Origin: a virus
Virus record (IMG/VR): IMGVR_UViG_3300020437_000023
Span: 1-36,781 of that record
Strand: one strand, 5' to 3'
Length of the DNA: 36,781 bases
Part shown: piece after piece, positions 7,892 through 19,700 of the stretch
Numbering within the stretch: position 1 is the first letter of the stretch
Layout: each line of letters opens with the position of its first letter
Notes under the pieces: model-generated
Database searches by the model: none
What the model was told of the DNA's origin: nothing
What the model saw: the letters and a program-made list of their open reading frames with translations, nothing else
Program-made: the position numbers and the translations under genes

Positions 7892-8356
7892 ATGAAAATA
7901 CGATACGCAAAGAAAAGTGATATAAAAATTGGAGTAGATTTAGGGGCAGTAATGTGGGCGGAAAGCAGTTTTATTTCATCCGACTACAGTAAGGAGAAGT
8001 TATACAAGTGGGCTGATAGCCTAATAGATGATGAAAATGGATTTGTTGCTGTTGCAGTGGACGACAATGACATACTTTTTGGTATGTACTTAGGGTGTTT
8101 AGAGCAACACTTCTTTGGGAACGATATTTATGCAAGGGATTATTTATGGTTTGTTGAACCATCAAAAAGAGGCGGAATGGCGGCAGTCAAACTTGTTAAG
8201 AAGTTTGAGGAGTGGGCTAAAGAAAAGGGAGCAACGGAGTTGCGTCCAGGTATATCGACAGGTGTATACATGGATAAAATCAAAGGTTTGTATGAGAGAC
8301 TTGGCTATGAACACGTTGGGTATCTCTTCAAAAAGCAGATAGAAAAGGAGGCATGA
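7892..8356 (+). CDS. GNAT-family N-acetyltransferase
   Basis: The 154-residue protein has a GNAT layout: beta1 at the start (MKIRYAKKSD), a helical region, then the acetyl-CoA motif A, a YLWFVEP strand followed by SKRGGMAAVKLV (about 84-102). In that motif RGGMA stands for the usual Q/RxxGxG/A loop. A C-terminal LYERLGYEHVG segment follows, the typical GNAT tail. It would transfer an acetyl group from acetyl-CoA to an unknown substrate. Acetyltransferases often lie next to tail and ejection-protein genes in marine phages. Modification of a virion or host protein is a guess. Confidence 0.8.
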   Translation: MKIRYAKKSDIKIGVDLGAVMWAESSFISSDYSKEKLYKWADSLIDDENGFVAVAVDDNDILFGMYLGCLEQHFFGNDIYARDYLWFVEPSKRGGMAAVKLVKKFEEWAKEKGATELRPGISTGVYMDKIKGLYERLGYEHVGYLFKKQIEKEA

Positions 8357-8357
8357 C

Positions 8358-10265
8358 ATGTGTGGTGGCGGCGGAGGTTCTAAACCCCCTGATTATACAG
8401 CTGAAAGAAATCAGCTAAAAGCGGATACGCTTGCAGATTATCAATCTCAAGCAGATGCGTATAACCAAAGTTTGGCGGCTTACAACGAAAGTGTGCAAGA
8501 CATACTAGATCAAGGTAGCGAATTGCAGAGTTCATTTGCTGGCGCAACTTACGATCAGTTGTATGATGACCCAACCACTTCTGTAAACGAGAGCCTTCTC
8601 GCTGGTGATCCTTTAAATACAGCCTCAGGATTGCAAGCACAGTTCGACGCATTGCAAATGCCAGAAAAACCTATATTCGATCCTGTTGTTATGGGTGAGG
8701 GAGGTATAGGTTCTGTCAGCATTGGCGCAAATGAAATGCCAACCCTTAACGAGGCAATGAATATAGACTCTTCTGGTTTTGGCGCTCAGTTAGATGAACT
8801 CGGTTCTACGATTGCTAATTTGCAAGCGCAAGGCGCGGCAGAGGAAGCGCGGCTTCAAGGTATCTACGATCAATACAATTTAGATACCGCAAACACAGCA
8901 TTTGATATTGGTCAAATGGGAATAGGTAGCAACCTTAATAGCTCATACAGAGATTTAAATACTCTTGAAGCTACCCTTGGCAATGTAAGAAGCCCAATCG
9001 CAGGCTTCATTGACTTTGATGGTGACGGCATTGCTGGTAACGAAGCTCAAAAAGCTAGAGATGCAATAAAAGGTTACAGGAGTTCTCTTGACGCTATAGG
9101 TGCGCAAACTGCGGCAGAGAACCAACGAATAGCTAATTTTGGTTCTGATCTCTACAGCGCTATTGACACGGGAAGAACAACCTTTGGTGGTTTAGCTGGT
9201 GATTATACTAAGCAAGCTGAAATTGACGCTCTTATGAATACCATCACGCAAAAAGAAAGAGAGATAAATAGGTTCAGTTCACCACTTGGGGGCGATTTTA
9301 GCGGTCAAAGGGCCGAGTTAAATGCTCTCAAACAACAACTACAAGGGCTTATAAACGAAGGAAACGTAGAGAGAGAAAGAGTATCTGACTTTATAGAAGA
9401 TCAAGCTGATGCTTACGAAGACCTTTTTAATACTGCTCAGGATACAGGTATTTACAGTCAGGCTGGGTTAGATGCTTTGGGCTTGGCGAGAGATAGGCTT
9501 CAGTATGACATAGACAACTTTAGTACGCCTTTTGGTGATACTCTCTACAATCCAGAAAACGTAGGCGGTTTTTATAGAGACCAAGCATTAAACGCAATAA
9601 CGGGTCTGGGTACTCGACGTCAGACCCAACTTGATGCAATATCAGATGCAATAGGTGGCGCGACTGCTGGTCTGGCTGATGTGCCTTTGTATGATGAAGA
9701 CGCTATACGTGATTACTACGATGCCTTAGATACTGCGGCTGGAGACTTTAGTAGGTTTTCTGGAGGCAGAGTAGATGAAATCCAAGCTGAAATTGATACT
9801 CAGAGAACAGCCATTGATAACCGAATCAATGAACTGAGGGCATACAGAAATACTCTTGAGGAAAACGCACAAACACTTCTTGAAGAGATAGAAAGTGGAT
9901 CGTACTACGCCCTTTCAGACCTAGATGATCCTGATGCTAGAGCTTTACAGATGGAAAAAAACATCGACCTTTACAATGCTCAACAAGCCTTGGACGAGAT
10001 TGCAGTAATCGAACAAAGGTTACAAGCGCAGAGATCAAGACTTGAACAGGACGCTCAGAATGTTGCTAACAGAACAGCAAGCGCTCAAGGTGCAATTCAA
10101 ATTGGGGCAGGCGGAACGCCAACATTCGGAAGGGCCGCTTTCTCAACGCCAACAGCCGCTTCAAACGTGGCTAGATATAACCCAACTGAGGAGGAAGAGG
10201 ACAACTACTTAGGTGGAAGAACCCCGTTTAGTTCGTCACTTGGGGCTATCCAGATAGGCGGCTAA
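8358..10265 (+). CDS. Internal virion protein-like, MCGGGG N-terminus, coiled coils
   Basis: This 635-residue acidic protein has an unusual MCGGGGGSKPPDY start, which I recall from internal or tail-associated proteins of marine podoviruses. The rest is Ala/Gln/Asp-rich, with long predicted helices and coiled coils (for example about 335-360 and 470-570) and Gly/Tyr-rich interruptions. A DFDGDGIAGNEAQ segment resembles an EF-hand-like Ca2+ loop (DxDxDG). The strong SD AAGGAGG (8346-8352) lies 5 nt before the ATG. Order and composition suggest the first of four ejected-type proteins. The Cys2 could be a lipidation or metal site, but there is no signal sequence. Confidence 0.6.
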   Translation: MCGGGGGSKPPDYTAERNQLKADTLADYQSQADAYNQSLAAYNESVQDILDQGSELQSSFAGATYDQLYDDPTTSVNESLLAGDPLNTASGLQAQFDALQMPEKPIFDPVVMGEGGIGSVSIGANEMPTLNEAMNIDSSGFGAQLDELGSTIANLQAQGAAEEARLQGIYDQYNLDTANTAFDIGQMGIGSNLNSSYRDLNTLEATLGNVRSPIAGFIDFDGDGIAGNEAQKARDAIKGYRSSLDAIGAQTAAENQRIANFGSDLYSAIDTGRTTFGGLAGDYTKQAEIDALMNTITQKEREINRFSSPLGGDFSGQRAELNALKQQLQGLINEGNVERERVSDFIEDQADAYEDLFNTAQDTGIYSQAGLDALGLARDRLQYDIDNFSTPFGDTLYNPENVGGFYRDQALNAITGLGTRRQTQLDAISDAIGGATAGLADVPLYDEDAIRDYYDALDTAAGDFSRFSGGRVDEIQAEIDTQRTAIDNRINELRAYRNTLEENAQTLLEEIESGSYYALSDLDDPDARALQMEKNIDLYNAQQALDEIAVIEQRLQAQRSRLEQDAQNVANRTASAQGAIQIGAGGTPTFGRAAFSTPTAASNVARYNPTEEEEDNYLGGRTPFSSSLGAIQIGG

Positions 10266-10276
10266 GGAGTTAGGAT

Positions 10277-11740
10277 ATGGGTTTTGGTGCAGTAGTCGGA
10301 GCGGGAGCAAGTTTAGCAGGCTCTATTTTTGGCGCTTCAACAGCGGCGAAGCAGGCTCAACGTGATCGTGAGTGGGCGAACTTTCGTGCCTCACAATCGC
10401 AGAACCTTGCTGACGCTCAATTTAATTTAAGTCTTGCTGACAGAAGATTACAGCAAGAAGAAAACGCCTATCAAAGAGTTATGAACTCATTGATGAGGCG
10501 GCAGGCTGGTCAAGAAAGACAGTTTCAAATCAATGAGCTTAACGCTTACAAGTCACAGTTACTAGAAGAGAGGGCCGCTGACATACGCCGTCAGGTAACT
10601 GAGGATAGAGCGGCGGCTAAACAACGTGAGTTTCAACTGCAACAGCTTTTGCGAAACCAAGAGTTGAGCGCACAAGAAAGAGCGTTTGCCTTGGAAGAAT
10701 TGAAGCGAGCGCAAGAGATAGCGTCTGGCGAAAGAGAAGAAGAGCTTGTTCGCTTCTATGAGGACAGGGCAGAAAAAGACATCGAAAGAGAATTTTATAT
10801 TTCTCAGATGGGTCAAGCCCGCCAGGACTACCAAGACGAGCGCGAATACGACCTCGGCATTAGAAATCGACTTCTGCAAAGAATGGACGAACTAAGCCAA
10901 ACGGCTCAAATGGCATACGATGAGTTGCCTATGGTCCAGCCACTAGCACAAGTAGATCAAAGAGATATTATGTCTGAAGCTCTGCGCAGAGAACAGCAGT
11001 ATGTAGCTGATGTTGACAGAGCCGCAGATCGAGTTGCGTCAGTTGGCGAAGCTGGCCTTATCCGCAGAGCTATGGATGAGAGTGACACCGCCACAGACGA
11101 AAGAGCTAGAATTGCCGCTCGTCTTGCGGGTGAGTATGCAGATGCGAGAAAGAGGGCTAGGGACGAAGCTACAAGTTACATTTCGGGGATAGCGGCGGCA
11201 AGAAACGAACCGATTATTCAACAGATGGCACAGAACCGAGACCGTATGGCTATGGCTACTGGAGCCGCTGAGGCTGGGATGAATTACTTTGCTCAGTTGC
11301 CTGGGGTTACATCTACTGTTGGTCAATATAATTTATTGGGAGCAACGCCTACTGGAATACTTGATAGGGATATTATGTCGGCAAACAATTACCGTTCGCC
11401 TGTAAACATTACCTCTGCTATATATGACGATATGAGAGTTGGTACAGGGTTAGCTGATTATAGAAGGCCATCCACCGCTAGTGACGCTGGGTTCTTTAAT
11501 GTAAGGTCTGCTATTTATGACCCATATAAGGCAACAGTTGGTAATTACAGCATTGGAAACCCAGCAGGCATTTATAACAATCTTGCCAGCGAGCAAAATA
11601 GAGTTGCTATATCATCAGCGGAAAATGCTAGAGAAGCAGGCAAAGGCGTAGGGTCTGCTATGAAGAACTTCTTCGATGAAGCAGGGTTCGAGCAAAGTCT
11701 CGACAAATGGTGGTCTAACAGAAATAAAGCAGGTATGTAA
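10277..11740 (+). CDS. Internal virion protein-like, glycine-rich membrane segment plus long coiled coil
   Basis: The 487-residue protein opens with a glycine-zipper-like hydrophobic helix (GFGAVVGAGASLAGSIFGA, about 2-20), of the kind that inserts in membranes. About 230 residues of highly charged, Gln/Arg/Glu-rich coiled coil follow. The C-terminal half is less charged and Tyr/Asn-rich. This matches the architecture of T7 gp14/gp15-type proteins that leave the capsid and line a channel across the envelope; the function is inferred. The SD AAGGAG (10264-10269) overlaps the stop of the preceding gene. The stop shares a base with the next ATG (TAATG at 11738-11742). Confidence 0.6.
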   Translation: MGFGAVVGAGASLAGSIFGASTAAKQAQRDREWANFRASQSQNLADAQFNLSLADRRLQQEENAYQRVMNSLMRRQAGQERQFQINELNAYKSQLLEERAADIRRQVTEDRAAAKQREFQLQQLLRNQELSAQERAFALEELKRAQEIASGEREEELVRFYEDRAEKDIEREFYISQMGQARQDYQDEREYDLGIRNRLLQRMDELSQTAQMAYDELPMVQPLAQVDQRDIMSEALRREQQYVADVDRAADRVASVGEAGLIRRAMDESDTATDERARIAARLAGEYADARKRARDEATSYISGIAAARNEPIIQQMAQNRDRMAMATGAAEAGMNYFAQLPGVTSTVGQYNLLGATPTGILDRDIMSANNYRSPVNITSAIYDDMRVGTGLADYRRPSTASDAGFFNVRSAIYDPYKATVGNYSIGNPAGIYNNLASEQNRVAISSAENAREAGKGVGSAMKNFFDEAGFEQSLDKWWSNRNKAGM

Positions 11741-13677
11741 TGGATTTTTCACAATGGTACTCAGGCTGGGAAGAGCGCGAAAAGTATAATACTCGCCAAC
11801 GGCGAGATTTTGCTAAAGCGTTTGAGACCTTTAAAAAAGACAACCCTTACGCTACGTTCAAGGACTATCAGGATTATATTGACCAGATGGCGGGTGGGTC
11901 TAACTACATACGTGGTGGCGCACCAAGCCAAGACGTTCTAAGAAACATGGCTAGTGAGAACGCAAGAAATCTTGCCGCAAAAAGAGCAAAAGAAGCGCAT
12001 GACGCAAAGCTCCGTGAGTTTGATCGTTTAAAATTATATCAAGAAATGGCACAGCCATTCCTTATGGGTGGCAAGCCAGGCGAAATAGATAAAAGAAAAG
12101 AAGAGTTTTATGGCTCTATTGGCGAGGTCAGTCCGTTAGTCAAAGGCGCATTGGACAATTACTTTTCAGAGAGCAACTATATGGGACAGCAGGGTCAGAT
12201 GTTGCTTGGCAAGGTAGATCAAGCGGCAAATTACCTAACTCGTGTTGGTGGTAAGGTTGAGAACAAAGAACAGTTTGCTCAGTTGATGGGAGTGCAACCT
12301 CACTTTGTCGATCCGCTAATTAATATGGCAAACTCAGAATATGAAAAAAGAAGGAACGACCACTGGTTAGATAAGACAGGTGTTCTTGAGGACAGGGTTG
12401 TAAAACTTGCCGCAAGAGGTGGGGACATTGACGCATTTATAAAAGATACTGAAGAAAATGGTATCTATAAAATGACAGAAAACTTAAAAACAAATTTAAG
12501 GTCTATTTTTGATTCAGAAGAATCCAGACTAGATGACGAAGTATCGCAAAAAGCGGCAGAGGCGTTTAGGAATATCCGAACTGGCATGGACACAGATCAA
12601 GACTTTATGGTTGGTTTATTAAACGATGGATATGATGAAATTCTTGCGAAAGTAAAAAATCGTTTTGTAAATCAAATGTCGCCAGATCAATTTATGAAAC
12701 ACTTTGGTTCCCCGCCAAACGAGGTAGGCGACACAAAGTTTAAAGCCATTGCCGACGAATTAATTAGAATTGCTCAGAATACTCAGTCGGCTCAAAGAAC
12801 AAAAGCCCAAGACGAAGTTAAAGCAACAGTTACAGGTGATGTTACTGAAGCTATTAATCAAAGATTTGACCAGGGCGTGAAGGAACTTTCTAAAGCTAAC
12901 ATCTATAATAACGACGAAAGCCCTGCAAAGACTGTTCAAGTCTTTCAACAAATCGCTCAAACCTTTTATCCCAGCCCAGCAGTGCAGAGCAGATTGCTTG
13001 AGATAGTAACCGAGTTTGAGGATCGTAGTGGGGACAACTGGTCTGCACAACAGCTTTATGCGAAAGCTTTGCAAGATAGCAGTATGCAAAGACTTCTAAA
13101 ACGCCAAGACCAGTACAGTCAGGAAAGAGTTGATAAAGCTATAGAGTTACGAGGTGGCTACGACATCTCTACGTTTAAAGAATGGATAGACGGATTTTCT
13201 GACCTTCAAGACAAAAGACTTCAAGCATATGGTCAATATGACACCATGATTGAACAAAACGCAATGGCTAATATTCCATTGCCGCCCGCTGGTTCTGACA
13301 GAAAAGAAGTTCTTGATGCAGAAATGAAACAAATTGCATATAAAGTCCAAGAGTTCGAGAAATTCCAAGCCGAGATTGAAGAAAAACTTAGAGAAGCTAA
13401 CATGGATTGGAACAGCAGAAGAGAGCGCTCTCAGGGTCCAACATCTTGGCTCAAGACTGGCACAAAAGATTCTCGATGGAAAGACAACGAGGCTAATGAT
13501 GCAAGGGCCACATATCAAAGAGGGTATGGAGAGTTGCTCGAATTTATCAGAGCAAAAAAAGAAGAGATGAAAAACCAATATCTACAGCTAGAGGAAGAAG
13601 CAACCGATTTATTAGAATTTAATCCTGAGATGAGACCGAACGCTATAGTTAGATTATTAAGTGATCTGTTCAATTAA
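11740..13677 (+). CDS. Internal virion protein-like, helical
   Basis: This 645-residue soluble, strongly helical protein has charged coiled-coil stretches (Lys/Glu/Asp/Gln-rich) through most of its length. No signal peptide, membrane segment or catalytic motif is recognised. It sits between the 487-residue protein and the 3230-residue giant. By analogy with the T7 gp15-gp16 order it is probably an ejected core protein. The motif ERSQGPT near residue 565 is shared with the scaffold, including 15 identical bases at 13429-13443. Translation is coupled to the preceding gene by TAATG. Confidence 0.6.
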   Translation: MDFSQWYSGWEEREKYNTRQRRDFAKAFETFKKDNPYATFKDYQDYIDQMAGGSNYIRGGAPSQDVLRNMASENARNLAAKRAKEAHDAKLREFDRLKLYQEMAQPFLMGGKPGEIDKRKEEFYGSIGEVSPLVKGALDNYFSESNYMGQQGQMLLGKVDQAANYLTRVGGKVENKEQFAQLMGVQPHFVDPLINMANSEYEKRRNDHWLDKTGVLEDRVVKLAARGGDIDAFIKDTEENGIYKMTENLKTNLRSIFDSEESRLDDEVSQKAAEAFRNIRTGMDTDQDFMVGLLNDGYDEILAKVKNRFVNQMSPDQFMKHFGSPPNEVGDTKFKAIADELIRIAQNTQSAQRTKAQDEVKATVTGDVTEAINQRFDQGVKELSKANIYNNDESPAKTVQVFQQIAQTFYPSPAVQSRLLEIVTEFEDRSGDNWSAQQLYAKALQDSSMQRLLKRQDQYSQERVDKAIELRGGYDISTFKEWIDGFSDLQDKRLQAYGQYDTMIEQNAMANIPLPPAGSDRKEVLDAEMKQIAYKVQEFEKFQAEIEEKLREANMDWNSRRERSQGPTSWLKTGTKDSRWKDNEANDARATYQRGYGELLEFIRAKKEEMKNQYLQLEEEATDLLEFNPEMRPNAIVRLLSDLFN

Positions 13678-13710
13678 GGACGACAGGCAACCCATATAAA
13701 TATATTCTTA

Positions 13711-13732
13711 CTCCAGTAGACGGAAACTGGAG
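13711..13732 (+). promoter_or_regulatory. Hairpin covering the SD of the giant gene
   Basis: A perfect 7-bp inverted repeat (CTCCAGT at 13711-13717, ACTGGAG at 13726-13732, 8-nt loop) contains the only good SD (GGAG at 13729-13732, 8 nt before the ATG at 13741). Folding would hide the SD, so translation could be damped or made conditional. AT-rich sequence at 13694-13707 may hold a promoter, but no -35 is clear. Confidence 0.55.
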
Positions 13733-13740
13733 AACCGCTC

Positions 13741-16700
13741 ATGGCAGACAGAGACTTAGGGATTAAGTACAACCCTGGTCAAGCTGATGATCCATTCACA
13801 GCTGATAATGACTATACAACAGACCTTCGTGGTAAAAATCCATTATATGACCCCCGCGTAATTGCTGATCTTCGCGCTCACTACAATGAGTTAGGTCACA
13901 ATGTTCAAGGCATGACTGACGAGGAAATCGTTGACGAGTTTTATTCTGATAAAACTTGGGGAAGCCTTAACACTATGGGTGGCGCAAAGCGTTTGTATGA
14001 GTCAACCCAACTAAGCGATGAAGGTAAACATCGCCTTATGCGGTTAAATAAAGTCTACGAAAGAGCGCCACAATTCTGGGAAGAAGGCGGACGAGGCTGG
14101 CTTAGTGCCTTGTCATCAGGTGCGGGTGCCATCCTTCTCGACCCCATAAATTTAATTCCTTTTGGTAAAGCGTTCCAAGCTGGAGCAGGCGCATATAAAG
14201 CGGGTAAAACTGGTTGGCAAGCGGCGAGGGCTGGTGCTGGAAGAGGCGCAATATACGAGGGCGCTATAGGTGGTGCGCATGAAGGCATCATGGCAACAAT
14301 GGAGGAGAACGAAAGGAAGAACCTCGGATACCAAAGAGAAGTAGATTTAGGAAATATAGCAAGTCGAACAGCGTTAGGTACAGCTTTCGGTATGGGAACT
14401 GGTACGGTTCTCGGTGGGATCGCTGGGCGAACAGGATATGATAGTCGTGTTGGTGAAATTTTTGGAACAACAGGCGCACAACAAGCGGAAGCTGGTCGTT
14501 TTGCTGGAATGACAGACGACGAAATCGCCCGAATGACACACAAAGAGGGTGAAGAGTTAGTCAAAAAATATAAGTCTGGAGAACTTGTAGAGGGGTCGGC
14601 ACGTTCAGCAGATCAAGCTCTTGACGCTGACGGTACGGACCCAACCGCCCCAACAGAACCAGAGTTGTCCCCAGACGAAATAAAAATGGTGGACGAAAAA
14701 TCTCAGATTGAGGCCGCTATTGCAGAATATGAAACCGCTGAAACAAACTTAAGGCGCGATAATGTTGACGGCTCTCTCGATGCACAAATCCAAGAAGCAA
14801 GAGAGCAGATCGCGGCTCTACAAACTCTTAGTAACTTTGGTCAAAGAGTTGAGTTAAAGAAAAAACAAATAGATGACCTTGCAACAAACGTCCCCAAAGA
14901 ATCTGCTGAGTTCCAAAAACGTGTTGCTGAATATAACGAAGCGTACTCCAATTACAGATACGCTATAAGCTCTATTGGTAAGCCTGAGTTTAACGATGTT
15001 ATGAAAGACATCGTTCGTGGCCTAGACCTTGAACCACCAAAGGTAGATGCAGAAGGACCAGAAGTACCCAAAGCTCCTGGGGGAGAAACAGAGGTAGGGG
15101 TAGAAAAAGGAACTGGCGGACAAGAAGACCCCAAAGTTGGAACAGGAACGCCAGAATTAGGAGAGGCTAAGGGTGGCGGAGAAGGTAGCCCAACTCTGGA
15201 GGGTGGGATTGATAATCCTCCCGAAGTGCAAGTGGATATTCCCTACCTCAACACGAAACAAGTACAAAAAGTACAAAAAGAAATACTGGAGCCATACGGC
15301 ATTACCGAAGCCGAGCTTAAAGTTATTTTAGATGACCCTGCTAACGGTGTCGTGTCTCGATCTGGAGGCAGTGTAAACTCTGGGAAGATAACTAATCAGA
15401 CCATTAAGGAAATTAAGGAGCATTTGGATGGCAAGAAGAAACCTGTTGTTGAGGATGCTCCTGAGATTGATGCTACGCCTCCTAAGGAACCTGAGCCGTC
15501 AGCCGTATCCGCAGAGTTAAGAGGATACGCTCTTGCTCAAGGGATAGACCCAAACAAATTGAAACCCGCTGGGAAAAGAACAGTTGTTTCTAAGACTCAG
15601 ATAGATAAGGAAGCCGCTAAAGCTACAGCAGAAGATGATTACGCAAGGAAAGCGTATGAGGAGCTTGCCAGAATTAGCGACATGTTTGGTGACGGAGAGG
15701 TTGATGTAAATGTTGCAGAGGCGGCAATCAGAGCTATTGCCAACGATGACAGCATTACGACACCAGCCGACGACCTCATTGCGCTTCGCAGGCATTTAGA
15801 CAGTCTCCCAGACGAGTTTGTTGAAGAGAGCGTACCGCCGACAGAACTTACACAAACACAAAAGAAAAAAATTAGAGCAAGGAAATCGACCCTTAAAAAG
15901 CAATTCCCTGGCCTTACAGATGATGCGGCAGAAACAATGGCAAGATCACAAGTCTTGTCGCAAGGTCCAGAGACACCAATTCGCGGAACAGGAGAAGCAA
16001 TAGGAGAAGCCGCTAAGTTTACAACGGCAGGCTTGTCAAACAATGGTCGTATCCAAGGATTGCTTAGACGCGGAACTCGAATAGGTAAAGGCTCTGACTA
16101 CACTGTTACAGGTAAAAGCCCAAGACGAAACGAGTTTGGCTTTGAGGCCGCACTTATTCGAGCAAGGTCTGGCAATGGTCCTGATGTTGTTGAATATGAA
16201 ACAATGGGTAAGGAAAAAATACTTACTCGAAGTGGACCAATAGAGGTTCCGAAAGGGACTGTTGCTTATGCCGATGCTGTATCTGGCAGAGCTTTTGACA
16301 CTCTTGAGTTTGCCTTAGAGTTTAGGGATGGCGGAAAACCATCCCCTACTCGTCTTGGCGAATACAATTCTACAGCGCCAGCAGATCAGCCAACAAAAAC
16401 GCCAATAGACTTAGCTGGAATACTTGAGAAACATAAAGATAATCCAGCCGAGCTTATAAAAATATTGGAAGCGGCGGTAAGAAAAACCGAGCCTACATCA
16501 GAAACACCAGACACCAAGACGATAGCAACGATCCCGCCACAGAAGGGGGATCATATTGCTGTTGTCAGAAGTATGGATGATCCAAATGATGTAAGGATGC
16601 TTAATCCAAACACCCAAGAAGGTCAGGATATAAGTGTTGTTATCGGCAAAAGCGGACCAAAATCTGATCCATCAAGATGGGAGGTCAGATATGCGCCAAG

Positions 16701-19700
16701 AGACCGTTATACAAATAGACCAAAAGACAGAGCGAGATTATTTGACAGTCTACCGCCAGAACCTAATCAGGGTGCAACATCAAAAGGCAACCCGATAAGA
16801 GGGTTTAGATACGAAGCTGGTTTGGCTACTGGCATGGGTGAGCCAGTATCTATGAGTGATATGGGCAAGATTAAGCTAACCGAAGAAATGCTTACCCCAG
16901 CCCTTCAAAACGCAACTATATATGCGTATGGAAGCAGAGCGCCAACATTAGATACAAACACTACTGCTTCAGATATTTTCTCTATTACCAAAGCGATTGA
17001 GACCCAAAGGTGGCAGAGAAAAGTAGAGTCAAATGCCAAGACAGCTATGCACCTAGAAAACCTCTACGGGGTGTTACATAGAATGGCCCCAGAGGGTTTT
17101 ATAGCTGACAGCACAACAAGAGCGCAGTCTATTGAAGAACTTAAAGCAGTATTTTCAAAAAGATCACAACCAGAGTTAGATGATGCGCTAGATTTTTTAA
17201 ACAGTCTCGGTGGTGATCGAGGCATAGGACCGAGTTTTAAATCTAATAGGTCTGGCAACTATCATAATACTGAGATAACTAGAGGCTCTGGTGTTAGAAG
17301 CCATATAAACCTAGATCATAAAGAAGGGTTGACTATCAACCCGCAAAACACTTTTTATCATGAGGTTGCTCACTGGGCATACGACAACATTCTGACCCCT
17401 TCAGATAAGATAGACTTCTGGAAGGCGATGAACAAATACTATGATGAGGGCGGAAACCTAGATAAAGACGCTATCCAAAACAAATTAGCAAGTTATGGTG
17501 GCATGGAGTATGAACATGAAATACTCGGCACTCAAAAGTTTGGTGGCGGAAACTCTATGTCAAGTCCGCAAGAACTTTTTGCAAATCAATTTGATATTTG
17601 GGTAACAAGAAAAAGACATTTTGCTGGGACAGATACATTCTGGCAGAAAATAAACAGGTATGTGAAGGCTATTATTCAGAGATATGCCAAAGATGCTGAG
17701 ATTGACCCAGACTTAGAAAAATTATTTTCTAAAATATTACCTGATACAGAACGTCCTAAGTTTAAGTTGGGGGCAGATGCTAAACCAACAACTGATTATA
17801 CCAAGCATATTAACAAACGCTGGACAGAACTTAGTCTTATAAGGGAAGACCTAGAGGATGCTCTGCATAGGGACAGTGCAAGCGGTATTGTCCAAGCAAC
17901 GAGAGACCTTGTAGGTTTTATGCTGTCTGTAGCGCCTCGATACAGCAAGAAAAAACTAGCTGAGATGAGTGCCGCTGGACTTCCTGTGTCCAGAACCTTT
18001 GGCCCATTCGACGGCAGACGAGGTATGCGCAGAACTATCCATGATCGGATAGACGATCTTACAGAAATACTGTCTGGCAAGAACACTGACTGGGACGGAA
18101 TAACAGGCAAGACAGACGAGACTGCTGGCTACTACGATGATGGCCTTAGTCTTGGTGCAGACGAGCAAGATGTAGCCGATCTAATCAGAGACTTCTGGGA
18201 GAATGGATATAACGGTAAGTACAAGCCAAGCCGAGGTATAAGTCCTGGGGCTGAGAAAAAGATGGAAAACACATCTCTTTCTAAAACTATGGACAATATG
18301 AAAAATGCGTTAGAGGCACATTACAACGCTAAAGAACTTGGCAAGATGCCTGGAGACAGGCCCGCAACTGAACCCAAGACGACTCCTAGAGGAAAGGCAA
18401 ACTCAGCGGTTCGTAAGAAAAAGAAACTTGATGCTAGATCAAAGAAAGCTGTAGACAACGAGGCAAAAAATATAGCTAAAACACCTCCGTCAAAGAGGAA
18501 GAAAACAAATAAGCCTAAAGTTACAGACAGCAATGCCCCTGACATTAAGGAGAAAAACCCTGACGAACTCAGGAAGTTGTATGTAGAACACAGAGGTACA
18601 GAGTTTGGCGACCAGATAGCAATAGAGTTGCTACGAAAAGAAAAAGCTATTCCGCCACCTAAAACTGTCAAAGTTACTAGGGAGATAATGTCTCTGGGCA
18701 AAGCTGACCTAGAACAAAGATACCTTGACGCTCTGGAATTAAATAACTCCAAAGACATAGACATGATTTTGAGTGAGTTGCGCAGACGACACGCTAATAA
18801 GGGTTTGAAGAAGGGCGACCCAGGCAAGATAACAGCAACATTTATCCAGAAGAGCGGACTGCTACGAACTGAAATCAATGACAATAGAGGTATCTCTACT
18901 CATGACGGCGTTCCGTCTTATGCGCGGGCATCGGTTAGAGAGCTTCTAGGAACCATTACCCATAGAGACCCAGAGATAGAATATACAGCGAGAACCATGA
19001 CCTATCGTATGCTGAATATGATGGGCAAAACACAGCAACAAGCTATCGGAAGAATGAATATATTTAGTTCAGAAGATTTGGCTCGTCTTGCTGGCGAACA
19101 GCCTGGGGCAACAGATACTCCTTTGTTTGCTGATTTGCGTGGGCCTCACTTTAAAAAATTAAGAAGTGATATGCGTAGGTTAAGCGTTGGTTTAACTAAA
19201 GGAGAAACATCTCCTTACGACATTATTCATGAAATAGGGCATATGTTGGTTCGTGCCAATGTCATGCCTGACGAAGAGATGACTGCTATTCGTGAACTTT
19301 ACATGAAAGCAGATGATCCTGTTAAGAAAAGAGTGCAAAGCAAATATGGTGCTAAATATGTAAACAGAGATGACCAAACTCAGGACGCACTTTTGGCAGA
19401 AGAATGGTTTGCAGAGAGCCTTACAGAATACATGGCTGAACGTGTAGCTAGAGGCGACATAATAAATTCTGTGGTTACTGGCGATGTCAGTAAGATTAGG
19501 CTCAGAAATACTTTTGAACGAGCGTTAGACCGTATGGTGGAATACATGGCATACACAGTTAACGGTCTTATCGGAAGGAACGACATCAAACAACAATTCA
19601 GAAGGCTGGCGCTTTATGGAGATATGTTTGAAGCTGATGATAAATTCCCTCTAAAAAATATGGTCCGATCTGGTCCAGCCATTCACCCATCTTTAGCGTC

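Noticed and set aside
14055-14564. Antisense open frame of 169 codons
   Set aside because: It is complementary to the N-terminal part of the giant gene, with Pro/Ser/Ala-rich content typical of shadow frames.
18321-18884. Antisense open frame of 187 codons
   Set aside because: It lies fully inside the giant + strand gene, is rich in Ser/Leu/Phe as expected from an antisense frame of Lys/Glu/Ala codons, and has no convincing SD or domain.
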